Positions 8,409 through 17,286 are shown, counted from the stretch's first letter. The stretch is DNA of 64,000 nt from Lachnospiraceae bacterium UBA5899 (GCA_002432425.1 DJEL01000045.1:1-64000), one strand, 5' to 3'. The notes: a model not told the origin generated them from the letters alone. Translations and numbers: made by a program.

Positions 8409-10109
8409 TTATTTTCTCGTGGTATACTGGTTCTGGATAAGTCCGCCGCTTAACAGCTTGAAGTTATAATCGGTGTTTAAGAGATATACGCTGGCGGGCT
8501 GGTAGAGCGGGCATACTGCCGCATCTTCCAGAAGTACCTTTTCCATGTCAATCATAGCCTGAGTACGTGCTTCCTGGTCCATGGCGTTAGCGCCGATGGT
8601 TTTTGTATACAAATCATCGTATTCCGCATTTTCCCACTTGCCGTAGTTGATGGTGCTGGTGGAAGTCCACAGATTTAAGAAAGTGGAAGCATCCTTGTAA
8701 TCGGCAAACCATCTGTCAAGGGCAATGTCAAAGTTGCCTGCGCTCATTTCCGTGGTTCTCTGTGCGGAAGTGGTTGCCTGCAGATTTACGGTCAGTCCGG
8801 GCAGGTTGGTCTGCAGCTCGTACTGGATGTCCGCTGCCACGGTAGCGTTGCTGCCTTCTTCGGAATACAGTAAGGTCAGTTCAATATTGTCCTTGCCCAG
8901 TTCCTGCTTTGCCTGTTCAAAATACTCGGCAGCCTTGGTCAAATCATAGCTGTTGTAGGCAACATCCCCTGCTTTTTCCCTAAAGGTAACGCCCTGTGCA
9001 TCCGGTGCAAAATCCTTGGGAATGATATAATCGGCTGCGGTGGAACCGTCTGCCAAAATGCTCTGTGCAATCGCACTCTTGTTGATGGCTGTGGAAATAG
9101 CCAGACGTAAATTCTTGTTCTGTAAATCCTGGTTGGTAAAGTTAAAGGTAATATAGTACATGCCGGCATAGCCAAGGCTTGTCAGCGCCGGGTCATCCGC
9201 ATATTTGGCAATGAAATCGCCGGATAACTGGATGGTGTCGTACTCGCCCTTTTCCCATGCAAGCACCTGCTGCTGGCTGTCTGCGATGAAGGTGTAGGTA
9301 ACGGTGTCGCAGGTCACATGCTCCGCATCGTAATAAGTGCTGCTCTTGGTGAGCGTTGCATTGGCGCCGCCTGCTTCCCATTCGGTTACGTTGAAAGGTC
9401 CGTTAAAAATGGAATGTTCCACATCCGTACCGAACAGTTCGCCGCTTGCTTCCGCAAATGCCTGATTAACGGGCATCAGGAAGGAGCCGGTTGTCATGGA
9501 AAGGAAATAGGGAACCGGTGCATCCAGTTCTACCACAAAAGTGTTTTCATCCGGTGCGCTTACGCCCAGGTCGTCCACCGTGTAGGAAGGGTCTCCGGAA
9601 TACAGTACGTTATAAGCATTCTTTACCCCTGCTGACATCAGCACATACGCATAGGCGCATCCGTTTGCGGGATTAGCCAGTCTCTGCCAACTGTAAAGGA
9701 AGTCGTAAGCGGTTACTTTTTCGCCGTTTGACCAGTACGCATTGTCACGGATATGGAAGGTATAAACAGTGCCGTCGTCACTCACGTCATAGCTTTCCGC
9801 CATGCCGCCCTGCAGGCTGCCGTCCTCGCCGTATTTCATCAGACCTTCGTAGGTATTTAAGATGACAACGGTGGAGTTGCCGGTGTAGGCATAGTTTGGG
9901 TCGACGGAAGTAAGTTCGCTGACGGCGATGTTACGGATGTTAATGCCGTCAGCCGCGGTATCCTGTGCGGTCTGTGACTCTCCTGCTGCCGCAGTGTTTC
10001 CTGTGGTCTGTCCGTCCGCTGCGCCGTTGCTGCCGCAGGCTGTCATGGAAAATGCCAGTGCAAGGCTCAAAACTCCGGTTAAAAGCTTCTTTCGTAAATT
10101 GTTCTTCAT
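8409..10109 (-). CDS. oppA: oligopeptide ABC transporter substrate-binding lipoprotein
   Basis: Protein of 566 residues. Signal peptide with lipobox FSMTAC (lipidated Cys near residue 23), then a Thr/Ala-rich linker and the family 5 solute-binding fold (RNIAVSELTSVDPNYAYT near residue 60; VTAYDFLYSWQRLANP). It captures peptides outside the membrane for the OppBCDF importer. The ATG at 10107-10109 follows AGAGGAGG; upstream in-frame ATGs have no such site and would spoil the signal peptide. It lies after oppF, with hairpins in the 104-base gap, and 94 bases before the LanC-like gene. Confidence 0.93.
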   Translation of the reverse strand: MKNNLRKKLLTGVLSLALAFSMTACGSNGAADGQTTGNTAAAGESQTAQDTAADGINIRNIAVSELTSVDPNYAYTGNSTVVILNTYEGLMKYGEDGSLQGGMAESYDVSDDGTVYTFHIRDNAYWSNGEKVTAYDFLYSWQRLANPANGCAYAYVLMSAGVKNAYNVLYSGDPSYTVDDLGVSAPDENTFVVELDAPVPYFLSMTTGSFLMPVNQAFAEASGELFGTDVEHSIFNGPFNVTEWEAGGANATLTKSSTYYDAEHVTCDTVTYTFIADSQQQVLAWEKGEYDTIQLSGDFIAKYADDPALTSLGYAGMYYITFNFTNQDLQNKNLRLAISTAINKSAIAQSILADGSTAADYIIPKDFAPDAQGVTFREKAGDVAYNSYDLTKAAEYFEQAKQELGKDNIELTLLYSEEGSNATVAADIQYELQTNLPGLTVNLQATTSAQRTTEMSAGNFDIALDRWFADYKDASTFLNLWTSTSTINYGKWENAEYDDLYTKTIGANAMDQEARTQAMIDMEKVLLEDAAVCPLYQPASVYLLNTDYNFKLLSGGLIQNQYTTRK

Positions 10110-10152
10110 AATGTTCCTCCTCTTCGCCTGTGTGTAACAGGTATTTATCTTC

Positions 10153-10206
10153 ATGTGATTTCTCACATCAAAATCAGATTGTTTCCGGCAGGTGTTTCAT
10201 GCCGGA
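10153..10206 (-). other. two hairpins between oppF and oppA
   Basis: TCCGGCA (10184-10190) pairs with TGCCGGA (10200-10206), and ATGTGA (10153-10158) pairs with TCACAT (10163-10168) around a four-base loop. There is no long T-run, so these are more likely mRNA processing or stability elements that adjust binding-protein output than a full terminator. Confidence 0.4.
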
Positions 10207-10213
10207 TTTTGCT

Positions 10214-11116
10214 TTACATCAGTACCATGTGCGTGTCCGATACATACTTTTTTGTGCCTTTTTCGTAATCAATTCCCAGCGCATCCTTGTCGTAGGTTTC
10301 CACGACTTTGTTTTTTCTGCGGGGATTGGGCTCCGGCACGGCTGCCAGAAGCGATTTTGTATAAGGGTGCATAGGGTGTTCAAAAATATCTTCCTTGGTA
10401 CCCATTTCCACGAAATGTCCTAAGTGGATGACTCCCACGTAATCGGCAATATATTTTGCCATGGCTAAGTCATGGGCAATGAAAAGGTACGCCAGACCTC
10501 TTTCTTCCTGTATTTCCCGCATCAGGTTCACTACCTGTGCCTGGGTGGAAACATCCAGGGCGCTGATGCATTCGTCCGCGATAATCAGCTCCGGCTCCAT
10601 AATCATGGCTCGGGCAATGCCTATCCTCTGCCGCTGTCCGCCGGAAAACATATGTGGGTAACGCTCCGCCTGTTCTTTCGACAATCCCACCTTTTCCAAA
10701 ATGTCATACACCTTTTCCCGGCGTTCCGCCGCGGAGTGGTACAAATGGGCGGCATCCAGACCTTCCGCCACGATATCCAGCACCTTTCTCCGGGGATTTA
10801 AGCTGGACATGGGGTCCTGGAAAATCATCTGCATCCTGCCGGTTAAAAAGCGCTTTTTTTCTTTCGTCATAGGGCTCGCAATTTCCGTGCCGTCCAAAAG
10901 GATGCTTCCTTCCGTGGGGTCATACAGGCGTATCAGCGACTTTCCGATGGTGGATTTTCCGCTGCCGCTTTCTCCCACCAGTGCAAAAGTGGAGCCTCTT
11001 TTTATGGAAAAGCTCACGTCATCCACGGCTTTCACCGTATGCTTTTTGTCCACCCGGAAATACTGTTTTAAGTTTTTTACGACAAGCACATCATCCTGTG
11101 TTTTTTCTGTACTCAT
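10214..11116 (-). CDS. oppF: oligopeptide ABC transporter ATP-binding protein
   Basis: Protein of 300 residues, one of the two ATPases of the importer. Walker A GESGSGKST near residue 50, Q-loop MIFQDPMSSLNPR, signature MFSGGQRQRIGIARA, Walker B LIIADECISALD, switch His in FIAHDLAMAKYIAD. The C-terminal oligopeptide-binding extension (HPMHPYTKSLLAAVPEPNP) identifies OppF/DppF. The start overlaps the oppD stop by four bases, so the two are translationally coupled. Confidence 0.93.
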   Translation of the reverse strand: MSTEKTQDDVLVVKNLKQYFRVDKKHTVKAVDDVSFSIKRGSTFALVGESGSGKSTIGKSLIRLYDPTEGSILLDGTEIASPMTKEKKRFLTGRMQMIFQDPMSSLNPRRKVLDIVAEGLDAAHLYHSAAERREKVYDILEKVGLSKEQAERYPHMFSGGQRQRIGIARAMIMEPELIIADECISALDVSTQAQVVNLMREIQEERGLAYLFIAHDLAMAKYIADYVGVIHLGHFVEMGTKEDIFEHPMHPYTKSLLAAVPEPNPRRKNKVVETYDKDALGIDYEKGTKKYVSDTHMVLM

Positions 11117-12192
11117 ACGGCATTCTCCAACATCTTTGCAATTCTTTTCCGCAATGCCTCCGGCATTTCCGTTTTCTTCTCCTCCTGCTCCAGCCAGGAA
11201 TAAACCTCATGGGTTTCCGAAAGCCTGCACAGAGGCGCTTCTTTTTCAAAATCAATGGGCAATGCGTAAGGGTTTCTGGGAGCAAACGCTTCTCCCACCG
11301 GCTCTTCCAAAAGACTTGGCGGCGCACCGGGAATGGTGTAAAGCCTGTCGTCCGCCGTGTTCATATCCGGTACGGCAAGCATAAGTCCCCAGGTGTACGG
11401 GTGTCTCGGATGGAAGAAAATATCATCCGGCGTGCCTCTTTCCACCACCTTGCCCGCGTACATCACATTGATGTAATCGGCAATGCCCGCTACCACGCCC
11501 AAATCGTGGGTGATGAAAATAACGGACAGATTGTATTTTTTCTGCATGTTTTTGATGAGCTCCAGAATTTTTGCCTGCACCGTGACATCCAGCGCCGTGG
11601 TCGGCTCATCGCAGATTAAAATTTCCGGGTGACAGGATATGGCAATGGCAATTACCACTCTCTGCCGCATACCGCCGGAAAGCTGGTACGGATACTGCTT
11701 CATACAGAGCGCCGGCTCCGTGATGCCCACCTCGGCAAGCAGCTCCAGCCCCCTTTGGTAAGCTTCCTTTTTCGAAAGGGAAAGGTGCTTCCGTATGCCC
11801 TCCGTCAACTGGGTTTCTATGGTAAGTAACGGATTTAAGGCTGTCATGGGATCCTGGAACACCATGGCAATTTTCTTTCCGTACAACTCTTTTGCCCGTC
11901 TTTTCCGGCTGAACTTGAGGATATCCTCCGTGACCGTGCTGCCGTCCTTTTCATAGGTATATAAAATACTGCCTTCTTCTATTTTTTCGTTTTCACTCAT
12001 CATACCGGCAATGGCTCTGGCGGAAACGGATTTGCCGCTTCCCGACTCTCCCACAATCGCCAGTGTTTCGCCTTTGTGAAGGGTAAAATCCACGCCCCGG
12101 ACTGCCCGAAGCTTTCCGGCTGTGGTCTGAAAGGAAATTCTTAAGTTTTCTACCTGCAGCACCACCGGCTGTACTTTCTTATCCTGCTCCAT
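11113..12192 (-). CDS. oppD: oligopeptide ABC transporter ATP-binding protein
   Basis: Protein of 359 residues, partner of OppF. Walker A GESGSGKS near residue 45, Q-loop MVFQDPMTALNPLLTI, signature QLSGGMRQRVVIAIA, Walker B ILICDEPTTALDVT, H-loop FITHDLGVVAGIAD. The C-terminal extension has HPRHPYTWGLMLAVPDMN and a single Cys near the end where OppD proteins often carry more. AGGAGGATGCGCC precedes the ATG. Confidence 0.93.
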   Translation of the reverse strand: MEQDKKVQPVVLQVENLRISFQTTAGKLRAVRGVDFTLHKGETLAIVGESGSGKSVSARAIAGMMSENEKIEEGSILYTYEKDGSTVTEDILKFSRKRRAKELYGKKIAMVFQDPMTALNPLLTIETQLTEGIRKHLSLSKKEAYQRGLELLAEVGITEPALCMKQYPYQLSGGMRQRVVIAIAISCHPEILICDEPTTALDVTVQAKILELIKNMQKKYNLSVIFITHDLGVVAGIADYINVMYAGKVVERGTPDDIFFHPRHPYTWGLMLAVPDMNTADDRLYTIPGAPPSLLEEPVGEAFAPRNPYALPIDFEKEAPLCRLSETHEVYSWLEQEEKKTEMPEALRKRIAKMLENAV

Positions 12193-12273
12193 GGCGCATC
12201 CTCCTTCTTACTGTCATCCTGCCTCATGTCCGCCGTTTTACAGCAGCTTCCCCTTGACTCATGGCAGCCTTTC

Positions 12274-13176
12274 TTATAACTGCTTCTGTCTGGGGTCCAG
12301 TGCATCCCGCAGTCCGTCGCCGATTAAGTTCATGGACAGCATCAGCACCGCAAAAAATACGGACGGCACTATCATCTGGTACGGATAGGTCAGCATGTGT
12401 GCGTAGCCGTCGCTGATGAGGCTTCCCAAAGATGCCTGCGGCGCCGGGATACCCAGTCCCACGAAGGAAAGGAAGGACTCCATGAAAATGGCGCTCGGCA
12501 TGGTCATCATGGTCATAACGATGACGGAGCTTAACAGGTTGGGGAAAATCTCCCGGAACAAAATCGTAAAGGTTCCGGTACCCAGCACTCTGGAAGCCTG
12601 CACATGCTCGCTTTCCTTTAAGCGCAGGGTGTTGGCACGCACCAGGCGGCTCATGCCCAGCCAGCCCGATATGGACATGGCAACGATAATGGACAGAAGT
12701 CCCGGCGACATTGCCACCACCAAAAGAGAGACAATGACCATCATGGGAATACCGTTTATGATTTCCACGATACGCTGCATAATCAAATCCACTTTTCCAC
12801 CGTAATAGCCGGAAATCAGTCCGTAGGTAGTGCCAATAACCAAATCGAGGACGGCGCTGACCGCCGCAATCAGGAGAGAAATCCTTATGCCGTAGCAGAG
12901 TCTTGTAAACAAATCCCTGCCCAGCGTGTCCGTTCCGAACCAGAAGTACTTATCGGACACATCCTTTAATTCATACATATTGATGCCCTGCACCGTGCCG
13001 TCGAAAATCCCCAGTTTTTCCAGTCCCGGTATCCGTGGCGGCAAATTCTGTACGGTAAGCGCCACTTCATCATAGGAATGGCCGCTTACGATGGGACCGA
13101 ACAGTGCTAACAGTATAATAAGAAGAAACGCGATTGCTCCCGCAACGGCTCCTTTGTTTCTGCGAAACTGTGTCAT
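12274..13176 (-). CDS. oppC: oligopeptide ABC transporter permease
   Basis: Protein of 300 residues. One N-terminal membrane segment (residues about 10-30) is followed by an extracytoplasmic stretch with FGTDTLGRDLFTRLCYGIRISL, typical of OppC/DppC, then five membrane helices with the coupling (EAA) loop ESEHVQASRVLGTGTFTILFREIFPN. AGGTG lies before the ATG. It overlaps the end of oppB by four bases and is 81 bases ahead of oppD. Confidence 0.93.
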   Translation of the reverse strand: MTQFRRNKGAVAGAIAFLLIILLALFGPIVSGHSYDEVALTVQNLPPRIPGLEKLGIFDGTVQGINMYELKDVSDKYFWFGTDTLGRDLFTRLCYGIRISLLIAAVSAVLDLVIGTTYGLISGYYGGKVDLIMQRIVEIINGIPMMVIVSLLVVAMSPGLLSIIVAMSISGWLGMSRLVRANTLRLKESEHVQASRVLGTGTFTILFREIFPNLLSSVIVMTMMTMPSAIFMESFLSFVGLGIPAPQASLGSLISDGYAHMLTYPYQMIVPSVFFAVLMLSMNLIGDGLRDALDPRQKQL

Positions 13177-14111
13177 CTCTTTTCACCTCCCGCCACACGT
13201 ATTCTCGGGTCGATTACGCCATACAGAAGGTCGATAACAAGCATAATACCGATATACATCACACTGAATATGAATGCCAGGGAAATTACCACATTGAAAT
13301 CCTTGGCGTTGATGGCATTGATAAACAGGGAGCCGATGCCCGGAATGGAGAAAATCTGCTCCACCACGGTGCTGCCGGTAATCAGGGTCAGTATCATGGG
13401 ACCCATGGCGGTAATCAGGGGAATGAGCGCATTCTTCAGTCCGTGCACTACGATGACGCGGAAACGGGAAATTCCCTTTAACTCTGCCAGCGCCATATAT
13501 TCCGAATTCATCACTTCAATCATTTCGTTGCGGGTATGCCTTGCCGCCATGGACATGGGCATAATGGAAAGTGCAATCGTCGGCAGTACCGAGGAAAGAA
13601 ACGGGGCTTTCGCATCATAGGTAAGCGGAAACCAGCCCGCCTTGTAGGCTAAGAAATATACCAGTCCCAGTGCAAACACATAGGAGGGAATGGTCGAGCC
13701 TATCATGGATAAAAGGGAGGCTCCTGTGTCCACCGCCGAATTGTGTTTCAGCGCTGCGGCAATGCCGAGCAGGATGCCCAACACCACGCCTAAGACAAAC
13801 GCCTGCAGGCTGATGCGGATGGTCACGGGAAATCTGACTGCCAGGAATTTTGCAACCGGATAATTCTGCTGGATGGCATAGGAAACACCGAAGTCACCGG
13901 TCAGCATATTTTTTACATAAATGCCTGCCTGTACCAAAATCGGTTTGTCCAGTCCGTAGCTTTCCTCCAAAAGCGCCTGCTGCTCGGCTGTCAGCCTGTC
14001 TCCGTTAAAGGGAGAACCCGGCATCAGGTGCATCAGGAAAAACAAAATCACGATAACCAGCAGAACCGTCACCACGGCAAGCTCTATTCTTTTCAAAACA
14101 TATCGAAACAT
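13173..14111 (-). CDS. oppB: oligopeptide ABC transporter permease
   Basis: Protein of 312 residues and the first gene of the operon. It opens MFRYVLKRIELAVVTVLLVIVILFF, a single helix, then an outside loop with PGSPFNGDRLT, then five helices. The EAA loop is EYMALAELKGISRFRVIVVHGLKNALIPLIT, characteristic of OppB/DppB. The ATG follows AGAGGACAATGAT. The operon promoter lies about 70 bases upstream. Confidence 0.93.
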   Translation of the reverse strand: MFRYVLKRIELAVVTVLLVIVILFFLMHLMPGSPFNGDRLTAEQQALLEESYGLDKPILVQAGIYVKNMLTGDFGVSYAIQQNYPVAKFLAVRFPVTIRISLQAFVLGVVLGILLGIAAALKHNSAVDTGASLLSMIGSTIPSYVFALGLVYFLAYKAGWFPLTYDAKAPFLSSVLPTIALSIMPMSMAARHTRNEMIEVMNSEYMALAELKGISRFRVIVVHGLKNALIPLITAMGPMILTLITGSTVVEQIFSIPGIGSLFINAINAKDFNVVISLAFIFSVMYIGIMLVIDLLYGVIDPRIRVAGGEKR

Positions 14112-14153
14112 ATCATTGTCCTCTTATGCTATTATAACTATATTTTCCCTATT

Positions 14154-14208
14154 CCTATCGGTTTAGTAGGTTTATGGTAGGTATACCATAACGCATTGCG
14201 TCTGTCAA
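14154..14208 (-). promoter_or_regulatory. opp operon promoter with a downstream dyad
   Basis: Minus strand: perfect -35 TTGACA (14203-14208), 17-base spacer, -10 TATACC (14180-14185). Just downstream the imperfect dyad CCTAC...GATAGG (14154-14170) overlaps the expected transcript start. The dyad with its following GGAATA loosely resembles operators of Rrf2-type (CymR/IscR-like) cysteine-responsive repressors; that link is a guess. Confidence 0.6.
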
Positions 14209-14216
14209 GAAATTTG

Positions 14217-14250
14217 GCACAAAAAAACTGCCGCGTTTTCACGCAGCAGT
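14217..14250 (-). terminator. intrinsic terminator after spoVG
   Basis: On the minus strand a ten-base stem ACTGCTGCGT / ACGCGGCAGT (one G-T pair) closes a GAAA tetraloop and runs into seven T. This is a strong terminator separating spoVG from the opp promoter. Confidence 0.85.
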
Positions 14251-14276
14251 TTTACCCCAATTTGTCTTCTCTAAAA

Positions 14277-14549
14277 TCAGTCCTCTGTCGGTTCGGCAAG
14301 TGCTTTCTCGTAACTCTCCAAAATAATCTTCTGGATGAAATCCCTTGTGCCGGAATTGATGGGATGTGCAATGTCGCGGTACTCACCGTCTGCGGCTTTC
14401 TTGCTGGGCATTGCAATGAACAGTCCCTTTTCTCCTTCAATCACCTTGATGTCATGAACTACAAATTCATCATCAATGGTAATGGAAACAATGGCTTTCA
14501 TTTTTCCTTCTTTGGTTATTTTGCGAACCCTTACGTCTGTAATCTGCAT
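14277..14549 (-). CDS. spoVG: SpoVG family regulator
   Basis: Protein of 90 residues starting MQITDVRVRKI, with the conserved core GKMKAIVSITIDDEFVVHDIKVIEGEKGLFIAMPSKK (read in two halves) and the ending DIAHPINSGTRDFIQKIIL. SpoVG is a small nucleic-acid-binding regulator of sporulation and cell-envelope genes. Length and sequence match the family throughout. GGGGG lies about a dozen bases before the ATG. It sits between glgD and a strong terminator. Confidence 0.95.
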   Translation of the reverse strand: MQITDVRVRKITKEGKMKAIVSITIDDEFVVHDIKVIEGEKGLFIAMPSKKAADGEYRDIAHPINSGTRDFIQKIILESYEKALAEPTED

Positions 14550-14590
14550 TTGTCTTTGTAACCCCCTTCGTAACGTCCCTTCTACGGGTC

Positions 14591-15709
14591 TTAAACTACA
14601 TATCTGTTGTCGCGCTCAATGACAATCTTGATTTCGTCCTCACCCTTGTAGCAGGAATTTGCACGAATGGTATCATGGCTTTCTACGATGCAGTTTTCAA
14701 TGTGTGTATTGTCCCCGATATATACGTCGTTTAAGATAATGGAATTCTTGATGTAGCAGTTGTTTCCGATGTAACTCTTCTTGAACACTACAGAATCCTC
14801 TACCACGCCGTTTACGATACAGCCGCTGGATATCAGACTGTTCTTTACCTGTGCGCCCACATTGTATTTTGCGGGAGGAAGGTCATCCACCTTGGAATAT
14901 ACATCCGGGTACTGGTTGAAGAAGTAATCTCTTACTTCCGGCTTTAAGAAATCCATGTTGGTGTTGAAATAGTCATCCACGGATGCGATGTTTCTCCAGT
15001 AATCATGAATTTTGTAGCCGTAAATTTTCTTGATATCCTTGTAACGGATAAGAATGTCTCTTACAAAGTCGTATCTGTCTTCTTCCGCACACTTCTCCAG
15101 CATTTCAATGAGCTGGCGGCGGCGGATAACATAGATACCGCAGGATACGGTATTGGTCTTTGCCATCAGAGGCTTTTCTTCAAATTCTTCAATGCGGCAT
15201 TCTTCGTTCATCTTGATGGTTCCGAAGCGCTCTACATTGATATCCTCTTCCATGTCGCGGCATACAACGGTGATGTCCGCTTTCTTGTTGATGTGGTATT
15301 CCAGAAGCTTTCCGAAATCCATCTTGTATACGCCGTCGCCCGACGCAATAATAACGTAAGGCTCATGGCTGTTCTTTAAGAAGTGGATGTTCTGGTAAAT
15401 GGCATCTGCGGTGCCTCTGTACCAGTTGCTGTTGTCCGCTGTCACAGCGGGGGTCAGTACATATAAACCGCCCTGCTTACGTCCGAAGTCCCACCATTTG
15501 GAAGAGCTTAAATGCTCGTTTAAGCTGCGGGAGTTGTACTGGGTCAGTACGGCAACCTTCTGGATATGGGAATTGGACATGCTGCTCAGTGCAAAATCAA
15601 TGCTGCGGTAGCTTCCTGCTACGGGCATTGCACTGCTTGCACGTTTCTGGGTTAACTCTTTCATACGATGGTTGTTGCCACCTGCTAAAATAATTCCGAT
15701 TGCTCTCAC
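14591..15709 (-). CDS. glgD: glucose-1-phosphate adenylyltransferase, GlgD subunit
   Basis: Protein of 372 residues related to GlgC but with a changed nucleotide loop (GIILAGGNNHRMKELTQKRASSAMPVAGSYRSIDFALSSM), as in the regulatory GlgD subunits of Firmicutes. The C-terminal left-handed beta-helix is visible as hexapeptide-like repeats (IGNNCYIKNSIILNDVYIGDNTHIENCIV). It forms a mixed enzyme with GlgC that makes ADP-glucose for glycogen. The start is GTG (15707-15709), with AGGTGA inside the end of glgC as ribosome site; only two bases separate the genes. Confidence 0.93.
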   Translation of the reverse strand: MRAIGIILAGGNNHRMKELTQKRASSAMPVAGSYRSIDFALSSMSNSHIQKVAVLTQYNSRSLNEHLSSSKWWDFGRKQGGLYVLTPAVTADNSNWYRGTADAIYQNIHFLKNSHEPYVIIASGDGVYKMDFGKLLEYHINKKADITVVCRDMEEDINVERFGTIKMNEECRIEEFEEKPLMAKTNTVSCGIYVIRRRQLIEMLEKCAEEDRYDFVRDILIRYKDIKKIYGYKIHDYWRNIASVDDYFNTNMDFLKPEVRDYFFNQYPDVYSKVDDLPPAKYNVGAQVKNSLISSGCIVNGVVEDSVVFKKSYIGNNCYIKNSIILNDVYIGDNTHIENCIVESHDTIRANSCYKGEDEIKIVIERDNRYVV

Positions 15710-15711
15710 TG

Positions 15712-16980
15712 TTATTCACCTGCCTTAATCAATGTTTTTCCGCTTGCGAGACTGGAATTCTCGTAATCATCTGCTGTGGTAACACCAAAGATTACGCTGT
15801 TCTTGCCCACTGTAATGCCGTCAGGCACCACGCTCTTTTCGCCAACAGTTACAATGCCGTGGTTGTAGATGTGAGGAGCCGTATCGTTTTCGGCTTCTTC
15901 TCCTACACCCAGCTTTACATTATCTCCGATAACAGTCTGTTCTGCTACAATCGCCTTATTCAGTTCACAGTTCTTCTTGATAACACTGTTGTTCATAATG
16001 ATGGAATCCCTTACAACCGTGCCTTCGCCGATGGTAACACCGCAGCCGATTACGGAGTTGTAAACCTGTCCGTATATATTGGAGCCTTCCCCAATAATGC
16101 TGCGCTCTACCACGCTGTCCCTGGACAGGTACTGGGGAGGCAGGATTTCGCTCTTGGTGTAAATCTTCCAATATTCTTCGTAGAGGTTAAATTCGGGAAC
16201 AATATCAATCAGCTCCATATTTGCTTCCCAGTAGGAATTCAAGGTACCTACATCCTTCCAGTAGCCGTGGAATTCGTAAGCATATAAAGGAAGCTGTCTT
16301 TCATGGCAATAAGGAATGATATGTTTACCAAAGTCAAGTGCGGGCTGGTCGGCCATGGCGATGAGCGCCTCTTTTAAGGTCTTCCAGTTGAATATGTAAA
16401 TACCCATACTTGCCAGATTGCTTCTGGGATTTGCGGGCTTTTCTTCAAATTCGTTAATCTTGTGGTTTTCATCCGCAATCATGATACCGAAACGGCTTGC
16501 TTCTTCCATGGGTACGGGCATAACTGCGATGGTAACTTCTGCGTTGTTTGCCTTATGGAAGTCGAGCATTACTTCGTAATCCATCTTGTAAATATGGTCA
16601 CCCGATAAAATCAGGACATATTCCGGATTGAAGCTTTCCATATAATCGATGTTCTGGTAGATGGCGTTTGCGGTACCGGTATACCACTCGCTGTTGCTGC
16701 TCTTCTCATAAGGAGGAAGAACGGTAACACCGCCGATATTTCTGTCAAGGTCCCAGGGAATACCGATGCCAATATGGGTATTCAGTCTGAGCGGCTGATA
16801 CTGGGTCAGGACACCGACTGTATCTATACCGGAGTTAATACAGTTACTTAAGGGGAAATCGATAATACGGTATTTTCCGCCGAAGGCAACTGCGGGCTTT
16901 GCTACTTTGGATGTCAGGACACCCAGGCGGCTTCCCTGTCCGCCAGCCAGTAACATGGCTATCATTTCTTTTTTAATCAT
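15712..16980 (-). CDS. glgC: glucose-1-phosphate adenylyltransferase catalytic subunit
   Basis: Protein of 422 residues. It has the intact pyrophosphorylase loop LLAGGQGSRLGVLTSKVAKPAV at residues 11-32 (read as LLAGGQGSRLG and SKVAKPAV), the substrate motif FEEKPANPRSN, and GDHIYKMDY for metal binding. The C-terminal beta-helix carries repeats such as VIGCGVTIGEGTVV. It makes ADP-glucose, the first committed step of glycogen synthesis. The first gene of glgC-glgD; the promoter is 66 bases upstream. Confidence 0.95.
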   Translation of the reverse strand: MIKKEMIAMLLAGGQGSRLGVLTSKVAKPAVAFGGKYRIIDFPLSNCINSGIDTVGVLTQYQPLRLNTHIGIGIPWDLDRNIGGVTVLPPYEKSSNSEWYTGTANAIYQNIDYMESFNPEYVLILSGDHIYKMDYEVMLDFHKANNAEVTIAVMPVPMEEASRFGIMIADENHKINEFEEKPANPRSNLASMGIYIFNWKTLKEALIAMADQPALDFGKHIIPYCHERQLPLYAYEFHGYWKDVGTLNSYWEANMELIDIVPEFNLYEEYWKIYTKSEILPPQYLSRDSVVERSIIGEGSNIYGQVYNSVIGCGVTIGEGTVVRDSIIMNNSVIKKNCELNKAIVAEQTVIGDNVKLGVGEEAENDTAPHIYNHGIVTVGEKSVVPDGITVGKNSVIFGVTTADDYENSSLASGKTLIKAGE

Positions 16981-17045
16981 ATCATCACCTCATACAACTA
17001 GTCTAAACAGATTAAAATGCTGTTCTCCCATTACATGTTAAGAGC

Positions 17046-17074
17046 ATTATAACACGTTTGTACCGGAATGAAAA
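17046..17074 (-). promoter_or_regulatory. glgC promoter
   Basis: Minus strand: -35-like TTTTCA (17069-17074), 17-base spacer, extended -10 TGTTATAAT (hexamer 17046-17051). A perfect palindrome built on TTTACAT lies just upstream of the -35. Confidence 0.65.
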
Positions 17075-17083
17075 CAATTTTCT

Positions 17084-17163
17084 ATGTAAATTTTACATTT
17101 TTATTTCCATTTTTTTTCTTTTTTTGTGTACTTTAACCATTATAAATTTTACATATGTAAAAT
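17084..17163. promoter_or_regulatory. two TTTACAT palindromes between glgC and murC
   Basis: ATGTAAA-T-TTTACAT at 17084-17098 and ATTTTACAT/ATGTAAAAT at 17146-17163 are both perfect palindromes sharing the half-site TTTACAT in opposite arrangement. They lie upstream of the glgC promoter and about 35 bases upstream of the murC -35, so they could serve either gene. Regulator not identified. Confidence 0.5.
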
Positions 17164-17197
17164 CCTTCGTTATTTTTTGATAGATAGCATTTACCAT

Positions 17198-17226
17198 TTG
17201 TTTTTTCAGCCGTATGTGCGTATAAT
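17198..17226 (+). promoter_or_regulatory. murC promoter
   Basis: -35 TTGTTT (17198-17203), 17-base spacer, -10 TATAAT (17221-17226), 60 bases before the murC ATG. Confidence 0.75.
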
Positions 17227-17286
17227 ATAAATATCTCATTGAACATTCGTATAAGACTGTTCAAAATTAAAATAGGAAGTGCGACT

